Source: Planctomycetales bacterium (GTDB taxonomy: Bacteria; Planctomycetota; Phycisphaerae; SM23-33). From it: DNA of 64,000 bases. Position 1 is the stretch's first letter. Each line of letters begins with the position of its first letter. The notes under the pieces were generated by a model. The model was not told the origin of the DNA. It ran no database searches and worked only from the letters and a program-made list of their open reading frames with translations. The translations under genes and the position numbers were made by a program. Positions 1 to 6,797 of this stretch are shown here, piece after piece. The DNA lies in assembly GCA_030612725.1 (NCBI GenBank), contig JAUWNJ010000013.1, forward strand, positions 1 through 64,000, in the 5' to 3' direction.

Positions 1-132
1 GGGGGGGGGGGGGGGGTGGTTGTGTTGGGGCTCTTTTTTACCTTGGGGGGGGCGAAAAAAATTACTCCCACGGCACCCGTCTTATCACCGCGCATCTTGC
101 TAAATCCCGCCTTGATGTTTAGCATATCCCGG
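1..132. other. Contig-end low-complexity leader
   Basis: The window opens with 16 consecutive G bases followed by G-rich, T-rich low-complexity sequence up to about base 60. This resembles a poly-G artefact of two-colour sequencing at a contig end more than genomic sequence. No gene or riboswitch was recognised between it and the ribE start at 133. Confidence 0.6.
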
Positions 133-777
133 ATGTTCACAGGGATTATTCAACATGTCGGCAAGGTTGACAGCATCGCCGATCATTCCGGCGGCAGGCG
201 CATGGTGATTGACCTGGGCCCGTTGGCTGAAGGGCTTATCGTCGGCGCGTCGGTCGCGGTGGACGGAGCCTGCCTGACGGTATCGCGGATTACCGGAAAT
301 CGGGCGGAATTTGACGTAGTGCCACAAACGCTGGAGCGGACGACGCTTGGCGCACTTACCGTCGGTAGCGAGGTCAATCTCGAACCGGCCATATCCGCCC
401 AAGCCGCCCTGGACGGGCACATCGTTCAGGGGCACGTTGACGCCACAGCCAATCTTGCCCGCATCGACCATGGCAGCGACGGGGTGATGGTAACGCTCGC
501 AGCGGCAGACGAATTGACCGATCAAATGGTCTCCGCTGGGTCGATAACCCTGGCCGGCGTGAGCCTGACGCTGGCGAATGTGGAGAAGGGACGATTTTCC
601 GTCGCTCTGGTTCCGACGACGCTTGAGCGGACGACGTTCCGAAATCTGCGGGCTGGCGACCGCCTCAACGTCGAACTGGACATTATCGGAAAATACGTCC
701 GCCGGCACTTGGAGAACCTCGCCGGCAAGGCATCGCCATTGACAATGGAAAATCTCCGCCAGGCGGGATTTGCGTAG
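133..777 (+). CDS. ribE: Riboflavin synthase alpha chain
   Basis: Converts two molecules of 6,7-dimethyl-8-ribityllumazine to riboflavin in the cytoplasm. The 214-residue protein begins with the family hallmark MFTGIIQHVG, and has the two homologous lumazine-binding barrels expected, with GHIVQGHVDAT near residue 96 opening the second. The reading frame is open further upstream to base 16, but that part is low-complexity contig-end sequence, so the start is placed at the ATG at 133 where family similarity begins. Length is normal for the family. It stands alone; the next gene is convergent. No FMN riboswitch is recognisable in the short upstream stretch. Confidence 0.95.
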   Translation: MFTGIIQHVGKVDSIADHSGGRRMVIDLGPLAEGLIVGASVAVDGACLTVSRITGNRAEFDVVPQTLERTTLGALTVGSEVNLEPAISAQAALDGHIVQGHVDATANLARIDHGSDGVMVTLAAADELTDQMVSAGSITLAGVSLTLANVEKGRFSVALVPTTLERTTFRNLRAGDRLNVELDIIGKYVRRHLENLAGKASPLTMENLRQAGFA

Positions 778-1003
778 AGAAGAATCGTCCACGGATTACA
801 CAGATTGCGCGGATTCCCCAAAACGTATAAAGATGCAACGGTAATTACAGTGTTGCATTATATTATTATTGCTCGGACAAAGCACTAGCGACAGGCCGGG
901 ACAGAACGTAGTCCCGGCAATCGAAGAACAGAACAGATGGGACTCCGTTTCCCGTAGGGACACTATGTGTCGCTCCGTCCGGAGCCTACTCACTACTCAT
1001 GTT
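778..1003. other. Convergent intergenic region with hairpin
   Basis: Lies between the 3' ends of ribE and the porin gene. It contains a perfect 8-bp stem at 895-902 / 911-918 (GCCGGGAC / GTCCCGGC) with an 8-base loop, which may act as a terminator for either strand although no T-tract follows. The first part (about 790-815) is a short GGATT-rich repeat-like stretch. No coding sequence seen. Confidence 0.4.
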
Positions 1004-2362
1004 CTAGAACGTAAATACCAGTTCGTACCTTACGAACAGGGCTACATCGTTGCTCATGTCGGTGTAGTAATCGCCGGGGAAGAATATCTCGCCGATCAGG
1101 TGCCCGCTGATATGCTCGTTGAATTTGTATTTCAGCAGGCCTGATAGGAGGTGCCCGCGAAGGCAGCCGCTCTTGGAGAATCTGGCCCCCAGGTCCTCAC
1201 TCTGGTTATTATCGCAAAAGAGAAGGTTATAATCGGTGTGCAGCGACAGTTTTTCCGTCGGGTCGCACGACCAGCCGAGGTTGATACGGTGCAGGTTGGT
1301 GAACATCGCCGAATTGTTCTCAAGGGCGTCGAGTTTGCCCTGGTAGATATTGAGGCACTGGACGCAACGTCCCCAGAGGATGTCGAAGTTTTCCCTCGGA
1401 TGATGACCACCTCCGCGATATTCGTAACCGAGGCGGAAGTTGTTGTTCAACTTGTCGCGGAGGAAATAACTTATCCGGTTGTTCGAGCCAAGGGACGAAT
1501 TATGGAGACCATCCTTTGAACCGACCTGCACTGCCAATTCGGTGAAGTATTTCCAATTCTCGCTGATGTCGCCGGCGACGCGTCCGCCGATGGTCGATAA
1601 GTCCGAATCCCATCCGTTGTTCAGTTCCTGCCAGGTCCTGCGCCAAATGTAGTAACCGTCAATCTGCGTGTTCTCGATCGACTTGTTCTTGACGTACAGG
1701 ATAACGGCCCGCTCGTTGTTCTCGATAAGATGCCTGTCGAGATGATCATTTATCGGCGGTAGCCACTTATCGGAATCGGCCCACTGGTCGATATAGACCA
1801 CGTCGATGGAGGTTTTTTGCTCAGCCAATTCGTATGTGAAGCGAGCGGCGTCGAAGTAGCACGTCCGCGAACCGTCCCGCGGTGTACCGTCCATGATCAG
1901 CCAGGAATTCAGGTCCTTTATGTTCTGCCGGCCTATTTTTATCTTCAGCGGCAAGCCGAGGGTGTTGGACAATTCGAAATTGAGCGTCTCGAAGGCGACA
2001 TCCCTGAATTCGCCATTTCGCATACCTTCGGGTCGGCAGAAGTTTAGTATCTCCCAGCACATTCCGAAATTGAATTTGAGGTTGTCGGTGATAGTTGAGG
2101 TGGTCCACAGACGCGTTCGTGCGCGCTGCCAGAACCGCTCGTTACGCGGGGTTGTATCGTCGAGCGTTCGGGCGTTCTTGCTCCAGATCGCCCTCATACG
2201 AATGTCGCCGCCCCATTCCAACCAGGGAAGAGCCTCTTTGGTCTGCCTCTTGAATTCACAAATGGGGCAATTTGCCATTTCGTCGGTTTTGTCGGCAGCA
2301 AAAGCCGGTCCCGCGAATACCACAAACACAAACAACGCCAGCAGCAACAAACTCTTCTTCAT
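1004..2362 (-). CDS. Alginate-export-like outer membrane beta-barrel protein
   Basis: The 452-residue product starts with a signal peptide (MKKSLLLLALFVFVVFAGPAFA) cleaved near AFA-AD. The mature part is rich in alternating aromatic/polar beta strands and ends in a terminal phenylalanine (RYELVFTF), as outer-membrane barrels do. The central stretch KIKIGRQNIKDLNSWLI followed by RTCYFDAARFTYEL resembles the AlgE / alginate-export family, where a GRQ...FDAARL pattern is typical. Substrate is not predictable. The frame is open upstream, but the ATG at 2362 is preceded by AAGGAAAGGA-like Shine-Dalgarno sequence and opens the signal peptide. Two close cysteines (CPIC) sit just after cleavage. Convergent with ribE. 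Confidence 0.7.
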   Translation of the reverse strand: MKKSLLLLALFVFVVFAGPAFAADKTDEMANCPICEFKRQTKEALPWLEWGGDIRMRAIWSKNARTLDDTTPRNERFWQRARTRLWTTSTITDNLKFNFGMCWEILNFCRPEGMRNGEFRDVAFETLNFELSNTLGLPLKIKIGRQNIKDLNSWLIMDGTPRDGSRTCYFDAARFTYELAEQKTSIDVVYIDQWADSDKWLPPINDHLDRHLIENNERAVILYVKNKSIENTQIDGYYIWRRTWQELNNGWDSDLSTIGGRVAGDISENWKYFTELAVQVGSKDGLHNSSLGSNNRISYFLRDKLNNNFRLGYEYRGGGHHPRENFDILWGRCVQCLNIYQGKLDALENNSAMFTNLHRINLGWSCDPTEKLSLHTDYNLLFCDNNQSEDLGARFSKSGCLRGHLLSGLLKYKFNEHISGHLIGEIFFPGDYYTDMSNDVALFVRYELVFTF

Positions 2363-2740
2363 CTCAAGAATCCTTTCCTTAAAAACGTTCTCGTCCATGC
2401 CGGGGACATTCTGGTTCCCCGGAGAATCTACATACTCACATTCAAAATCGGCCCATCGGCCTGTCAAACGTTAGACATTCTGTAAGTTCTTCGGCATCTG
2501 TCAAGCAAATTAACTCAGCAGACCTGACACGATAAGGTCGGATGCTTCGTCTTCGTTCAGGCCGCGGGACATTAGGGTTTCGAGTTGTTTGGTATCGACG
2601 CTTCCGCGTCTGCGGGTTGGGTGGTTTGTTGGGTTTGCGGGGTTGGCTGGGTTGTCGGAAACGTCGTCAATTCGAACTGCCGATCCAAAATCGCTACAAC
2701 CGTTCTCGCGTGCTCAGCGCTGGCCTCCATTGCCGTCATC
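2363..2740. other. Intergenic region carrying a sufB 3'-end remnant
   Basis: This 378-base space lies between the HAAS-protein stop (2741) and the porin start. It contains the displaced sufB 3' end (2510-2605). The stretch 2606-2740 reads on the minus strand as a Thr/Gln/Pro-rich segment typical of secreted-protein linkers, but has no convincing start and its frame runs into the HAAS gene, so it is not called a gene. Confidence 0.5.
2510..2605 (-). pseudogene. Displaced 3' end of sufB
   Basis: These 96 bases match the last 96 bases of sufB (3747-3842) at 90 positions on the same strand. Read in the sufB frame it encodes GSVDTKQLETLMSRG...VSGLLS and a stop. All six differences are synonymous: GGC/GGA, ACA/ACC, AAG/AAA, TCG/TCA, GGA/GGT, and stop TGA/TAA. 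It has no start and the homology ends abruptly at 2605. Together with the intact copy it brackets the padR-HAAS pair. Confidence 0.9.
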
Positions 2741-3298
2741 CTATGACAGCTCATACCACCAAAGTAAAGCAAAACCAAACAGCATGGCCATAAGGATAAG
2801 AACACCTGCTCCAATTGCCGCAACTTTTCCGGTTTTTTCACACCAACTCATCAGGCCGAGGATAAGAGCCAGCAATTCCAGAATAATTCCCAAGGTCACT
2901 GCAAAGCCCACGGCAATCTGCACGGCGTTCATACCCCGTCCGAAGATCGCACCGGCCGCCACAAGGAGAATTGGCAGGATTATTCCAGCAATCATCGCTG
3001 CCATTGCCCATGACCCCAGAGAGCGGGTCGGCCCGGTTGCGGTGGGGGCAGGATGGGCGTCGGTGTCGCCGGATACGGGCGGTCCGTACGATTCCGGCGG
3101 GTCCATTTCGGACAGAACAGCCTCAAGGTCAGCGAGAGTCGGCTCCGCGCCGCTGCGACTGGCCAGTGCGTCGTAAATATGGGACTGGAGGTCTCGAATG
3201 ATCTCGTCCCTTTCGTCGGACGGTGCTTCCCGCAGGTATGACGCCACTTTTTCCAGATACCGCGAGATTCCTTCTTCAATCTTCCTGCTGTAGTTCAT
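2741..3298 (-). CDS. HAAS-domain membrane protein (DUF1700-like)
   Basis: A 185-residue protein with an N-terminal HAAS-type helical domain (residues 1-75; YLREAPSDERDEIIRDLQ followed by HIYDAL and VLSEMDPPESY), a short Pro/Thr linker, then about three hydrophobic segments (roughly residues 94-116, 122-145 and 155-182). In this family the helical domain is a partner of PadR-type regulators. The gene overlaps the upstream padR by 4 bases, the classic arrangement of a PadR/HAAS two-gene unit, so the two are probably co-transcribed. The membrane part is presumed to sense or export something, but its ligand is not visible. The pair sits between two copies of the sufB 3' end, suggesting arrival by transfer. 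Confidence 0.8.
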   Translation of the reverse strand: MNYSRKIEEGISRYLEKVASYLREAPSDERDEIIRDLQSHIYDALASRSGAEPTLADLEAVLSEMDPPESYGPPVSGDTDAHPAPTATGPTRSLGSWAMAAMIAGIILPILLVAAGAIFGRGMNAVQIAVGFAVTLGIILELLALILGLMSWCEKTGKVAAIGAGVLILMAMLFGFALLWWYELS

Positions 3299-3642
3299 GA
3301 ATTGTCTCCACTGCTCGTTTCGTTTTGGCGAATTGCATCTATCGAATGGTTCAGGTCATCCCAGTATTCGTTCATTTCCCGCACACGCCGCCGCCCCAGG
3401 GCAGTCAGTGAGAAATACCGCCTCGGAGGCCCGCCGGGCGATGGCGAGGAGCGGACCTTCAGATAACCGTCCTTGCGAAGCCGGGCCAGGATGGGATAGA
3501 CGGTGCTTTCGGTAATGGCCAGTTCCTCCACAGTCTCAAGACGCTGTACGATCTGGTAGCCGTAACTCTCCCCATTACTCAGGACGTTGAGTATGCAGAA
3601 CTCAAGCAATCCCTTGCGAAGTTGTGTAATCCACTGCCTCAT
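3295..3642 (-). CDS. PadR family transcriptional regulator
   Basis: A 115-residue winged-helix regulator: LRKGLLEFCILNVLSNGESYGYQIVQRL is the PadR recognition-helix region, TESTVYPILARLRKDGYL the wing-preceding helix, and SPGGPPRRYFSLTALG the wing. The C-terminal helix (residues 88-110) would be the dimerisation helix. PadR proteins are usually repressors relieved by a small molecule. It overlaps the HAAS gene by 4 bases. The about 105 bases between it and sufB would hold the promoter; a TTGT/ACAATGTATT-like stretch with dyad character (3660-3690) could be an operator but is not assigned. Confidence 0.9.
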   Translation of the reverse strand: MRQWITQLRKGLLEFCILNVLSNGESYGYQIVQRLETVEELAITESTVYPILARLRKDGYLKVRSSPSPGGPPRRYFSLTALGRRRVREMNEYWDDLNHSIDAIRQNETSSGDNS

Positions 3643-3746
3643 GCCTTGGTCCCATTACAATGCTTTGCGTACTACGCAATACATTGTACCGCCTGCCGAC
3701 AGCGGCGTCAACATGATTTTAAAGAAATATTTCACCGGCAGCAGGA

Positions 3747-4667
3747 TCAACTCAGCAGTCCCGACACGATAAGGTCGGATGCTTCGTCTTCGTTCAGGCC
3801 GCGGGACATTAGGGTTTCGAGTTGCTTTGTATCGACGCTGCCAAGGGCGGCTTCGTGGGTGATGTGGGCCTTGGGATGACTGACCTCGACTATTGGGACG
3901 GCGTTTGCGCTGGCGTTTCCTTGTATGATTTCTTTGCAATCGACGTGTCCGCGTGCGTAGGCGGCAGTGGCTGTGAGTTTGTTGTACACCTCGGCGCGGG
4001 CGTTGTCCTTGACAGCCACCCGGCTGGTCAATACGCCCCGGCTTCGCTCGCCGATAAGGTGTCCGGTTTCGCGGATTTTGATAAGGTCGTCGCCCCTGCC
4101 GCGAATCTTCGAGGTCATCTCCATCACGCTGTCGGGGCCACAGGTGGTTTCGTAGTCAATGTCAATCACGCCGACCCTGCCTTGCAACAATTCGAAATCC
4201 GTCTTGAACCGCGCGCCTTCAGCCAATTCAATGCGGGCCTTGGGAACGACCGTTATACCGCCTTCGTCGGAGTGAATGTGCCGCTCCAGATACGTGTAAT
4301 TCGCATGAGGCCCGACGCTGATTTTCGCATCCATCACGTGCCGGACATCGACGGCGTTCGGGAAGACGCAATGGGCGATTACGTTTATCTTCGCACCGGC
4401 CCGAATGACCATGTCCATCTCGATTTCCTGAATTCCCGCCTCCTGCAGCAGCCCGAAGCACATGTGCACGGGCTTGGCGATAACAGTCCCTTCAGCCACA
4501 ATAATCTTCAGTTTCACGCCATCAGGCGTTTCCTGCGCATCCACCTCAAGACCATCGACGGTTCTGCTGCTGACGATTTTGTTCAGGCCGATAACCAGAT
4601 GGGCGGTATCCGGGTCGTCGATAGCGGCGTGTATATTGGCGAATTTAGTCAGTTCCAGATTATCCAT
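3747..4667 (-). CDS. sufB: SufB/SufD-type Fe-S scaffold (short form)
   Basis: A 306-residue SufBD-family protein, much shorter than E. coli SufB (about 495). It consists essentially of the beta-helix core with AYARGHVDCKEIIQG and EVSHPKAHITHEAALGSV followed by the C-terminal helical pair (LMSRGLNEDEASDLIVSGLL). The conserved Cys in HVDCKE and His residues in SHPKAHITHEA are present. It partners SufC, whose gene overlaps it by 8 bases. Compact SufC-SufB pairs without SufD, SufS or SufU match what has been described as a minimal SUF-like (SMS) system, common in anaerobes. The last 96 bases are duplicated at 2510-2605, so the 3' end may be of foreign origin. Confidence 0.85.
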   Translation of the reverse strand: MDNLELTKFANIHAAIDDPDTAHLVIGLNKIVSSRTVDGLEVDAQETPDGVKLKIIVAEGTVIAKPVHMCFGLLQEAGIQEIEMDMVIRAGAKINVIAHCVFPNAVDVRHVMDAKISVGPHANYTYLERHIHSDEGGITVVPKARIELAEGARFKTDFELLQGRVGVIDIDYETTCGPDSVMEMTSKIRGRGDDLIKIRETGHLIGERSRGVLTSRVAVKDNARAEVYNKLTATAAYARGHVDCKEIIQGNASANAVPIVEVSHPKAHITHEAALGSVDTKQLETLMSRGLNEDEASDLIVSGLLS

Positions 4668-5403
4668 TACCCATATCCCCGTTCATTTGAGGAAGGTTTT
4701 TATGGTCGCACGGGATGCAGCGGTCCTTGAAGTATCGGCTTATATTTTCGGGGTCTCCTTTATCGAGAATTCTCCCGCAGCACATCAGGAAAGCGTGTTC
4801 CGCCCATCCAAGGACTTCCAGGCTGTGGGTAATAAGGAGAACTGTCGAACCGTCTGCCTTGAGAACTGTAATTGCCTGTTTGATTCGCCTGAGGCTTTCG
4901 ATATCGATACCGCTGTCGGGTTCGTCGAGCATGACGAGGCGTGGTTTCATCGCCAGTATCGACGCCAGTTCGATTTTCTTTCGTTCCCCGCCGCTGAGCG
5001 TCTTATCGACCGCTCTTGGCATGTGCATCAGAGGCGAGAGTCCGACCTTTTCCAGCACGTCGGCGACGGCCTGGTCGGTCATATCTCCTGCGGCGGCGCG
5101 GATGAATTTCCTCACCGTCAGACCCTCGAAACGGGCGGGTTCCTGCCAGGCAAGTGTGATACCCTTACGAGCACGCTCATCGACGCTCAAATCGTGGAGG
5201 TTTTGACCTTCGAAGATCATTTCGCCGGTGATGTCGCGGTATCCGCTCAGCCCCATAACAGCCGACGCCAGCGTCGATTTACCCGCACCGTTAGGCCCTA
5301 CAATGGCGTGAACGTACCCTTCATGAAGGTCCAGGCTCAGGCCGTCCAGTATCCGCTTACCGTTGGCGGAAAGGATCAGGTTTTTGATTTCAAGCATTGA
5401 CAT
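4660..5403 (-). CDS. sufC: Fe-S cluster assembly ATPase SufC
   Basis: A 247-residue ABC ATPase: Walker A GPNGAGKST (about residue 36), signature LSGGERKKIEL, Walker B LVMLDEPDSGID, and an H-loop in LLITHSLEVL. The ERKK signature and the DEPDSGID aspartate-rich loop are typical of SufC rather than of transporters, and no membrane permease is adjacent. It energises Fe-S assembly on the downstream SufB, with which it overlaps. Two in-frame ATG codons lie close together (MSM); neither has a clear Shine-Dalgarno sequence. The 130 bases upstream contain a palindrome. Confidence 0.93.
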   Translation of the reverse strand: MSMLEIKNLILSANGKRILDGLSLDLHEGYVHAIVGPNGAGKSTLASAVMGLSGYRDITGEMIFEGQNLHDLSVDERARKGITLAWQEPARFEGLTVRKFIRAAAGDMTDQAVADVLEKVGLSPLMHMPRAVDKTLSGGERKKIELASILAMKPRLVMLDEPDSGIDIESLRRIKQAITVLKADGSTVLLITHSLEVLGWAEHAFLMCCGRILDKGDPENISRYFKDRCIPCDHKNLPQMNGDMGNG

Positions 5404-5457
5404 AAGGAGAAGCGTTCCACGTAGTGGTACGTAGTATCGTTACGCGGTGCTACGCAC

Positions 5458-5529
5458 AGCGATCAGCGGTCGGCATTCAGCAAAAGAAAAAAAAGACTGC
5501 TGACTGCTGATAGCTGACCGCTGATTGCT
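5458..5529. repeat. Imperfect palindrome, CAGC family
   Basis: Arms 5458-5482 and 5505-5529 pair with about 4 mismatches in 25 (AGCGATCAGCGGTCGGC against AGCAATCAGCGGTCAGC). The loop is A-rich. It lies between sufC and tRNA-Gln and resembles the element upstream of rho. Confidence 0.8.
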
Positions 5530-5535
5530 AATAAA

Positions 5536-5606
5536 TTGGGGAACAAGGATTTGAACCTTGACTAACTGATTCAGAGTCAGTCGTGCTACCGTTACACTAT
5601 TCCCCA
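5536..5606 (-). tRNA. tRNA-Gln (anticodon CTG)
   Basis: The minus strand folds as a tRNA: acceptor TGGGGAA (5606-5600) pairs with TTCCCCA (5543-5537) and is followed by discriminator A at 5536. The anticodon stem ACTGA / TCAGT encloses the loop CTCTGAA, giving anticodon CTG for glutamine. The T arm carries GGTTCAAATCC. The U1-A72 first pair is a known glutamine identity feature. CCA is not encoded. The D-loop contains GTAACGGTAGC. It is the only tRNA recognised in the window. Confidence 0.93.
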
Positions 5607-5791
5607 GTAGGCATTACCGGTTCACGGGCATTCCCGCCGACTTGTGGTACTGTATTATTTGCCCGTGCCGGAGTCAAGAGGCGATAGTATGCTGCCGCAT
5701 CCGATTTGACCTTGCAGCCGGCCCCTTTTGCGGCAACAATACGCAACCTGTGCGTTCGGACACTGAAATCACCAGGCAAGGAGTCGCAAGC

Positions 5792-6760
5792 ATGGAAATC
5801 CGGGAGATTCAATTGCAGGACCTGAACGTCGAGGCGTTCATCGCCGAGCAAGTCAAAGCAATCGGCGAGGCGGCTGGCGACGGCTTGGCCGTCAATGCTC
5901 TCTCCGGCGGCGTCGATTCAGCAGTGGTAACGCTGCTGGGACACCGCGCACTGGCCGGCCGGTTGAAAACGTATTTCATCGAAAACGGACTGATGCGCGA
6001 AGGCGAGCCGGAGTACATAGCGAAAATCTTCGCCGCCCTCGGCGTAAAAGTCGAAATCATCGACGCCAAAGAGCAGTTCTTCTCGGCATTGAAGGGCGTA
6101 ACGGACCCCGAAGAAAAACGCGACAAAGGAATCACGCAGGTATTCTATAAGGATGTATTCGGGAAACTTGTCCGGGACTGCGGCGCGAACGTACTCTTGC
6201 AGGGCACGAATTACACCGACGTCGAGGAAACCGTCGCCGGCGTCAAGCGCCAGCATAATATCCTCGCGCAACTCGGTATCGACACCGAGAAAGCCTATGG
6301 CTACAAGGTTCTCGAACCGATTATCCAGCTGCGAAAGCCTGCCATCCGCGTCGTCGGTAAGGCCCTCGGGCTGCCGGAGGAAATTTTCTCCCGTCCGCCG
6401 TTCCCAGGCCCAGCCTTGGCGACACGTGTAATCGGTGAGGCTACGCCGGAGCGAATCGCCCTGGTGCGATCAGCCACGACGATTGTAGAGGCGGAACTGG
6501 CCGATTGCGGAGCCTTCCAGTACCTTGCCATCCTCCACGCCGACAAAGTTACAGGTCTGCGCGACGGTAAGCGCGACTTTGGCCACCAGATCGAAGTCCG
6601 CTGCTGGAACAGCGAAGACGCCGTTACCGGATCGCCGACGAACGTACCGTTCGAGACGCTTCGCAAGATAGCCGACCGGATAACCACTGAAATCCCCGGC
6701 GTCGTAAGCGTTACCTACAACATCACCGCCAAGCCGCCATCGTGCATCGAGGCGGTGTAG
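5792..6760 (+). CDS. guaA: GMP synthase ATP-pyrophosphatase subunit (no GATase domain)
   Basis: Aminates XMP to GMP. The 322-residue protein contains the PP-loop ALSGGVDSAVV near residue 40, then the GuaA-specific segments and the C-terminal dimerisation domain (RPPFPGPALATRV, CWNSEDAVT, PSCIEAV at the end). Bacterial GuaA is normally about 520 residues with an N-terminal glutamine amidotransferase; that domain is absent, and the preceding sequence is a tRNA, so this is the two-subunit layout known from archaea. The partner subunit is not in the window. The start at 5792 has GGCAAGGAG 9 bases upstream; a longer open frame from 5642 encodes nothing family-like. Confidence 0.88.
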   Translation: MEIREIQLQDLNVEAFIAEQVKAIGEAAGDGLAVNALSGGVDSAVVTLLGHRALAGRLKTYFIENGLMREGEPEYIAKIFAALGVKVEIIDAKEQFFSALKGVTDPEEKRDKGITQVFYKDVFGKLVRDCGANVLLQGTNYTDVEETVAGVKRQHNILAQLGIDTEKAYGYKVLEPIIQLRKPAIRVVGKALGLPEEIFSRPPFPGPALATRVIGEATPERIALVRSATTIVEAELADCGAFQYLAILHADKVTGLRDGKRDFGHQIEVRCWNSEDAVTGSPTNVPFETLRKIADRITTEIPGVVSVTYNITAKPPSCIEAV

Positions 6761-6797
6761 AGGCGACTTGACAGAAAGACAATAGAGGTCATTTTTC

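Noticed and set aside
869-1144. 91-codon plus-strand frame after ribE
   Set aside because: It overlaps the porin 3' end antisense and has no ribosome-binding site or family features.
2572-2841. 89-codon minus-strand frame with Thr/Gln/Pro-rich tail
   Set aside because: It overlaps the HAAS gene, has no convincing start, and its 3' part reads the sufB remnant in the wrong frame. It may include debris of a lost secreted-protein gene.
3822-5400. Plus-strand open frames of about 300 codons opposite sufB and sufC
   Set aside because: Shadows of two clear minus-strand genes that overlap each other in operon style.
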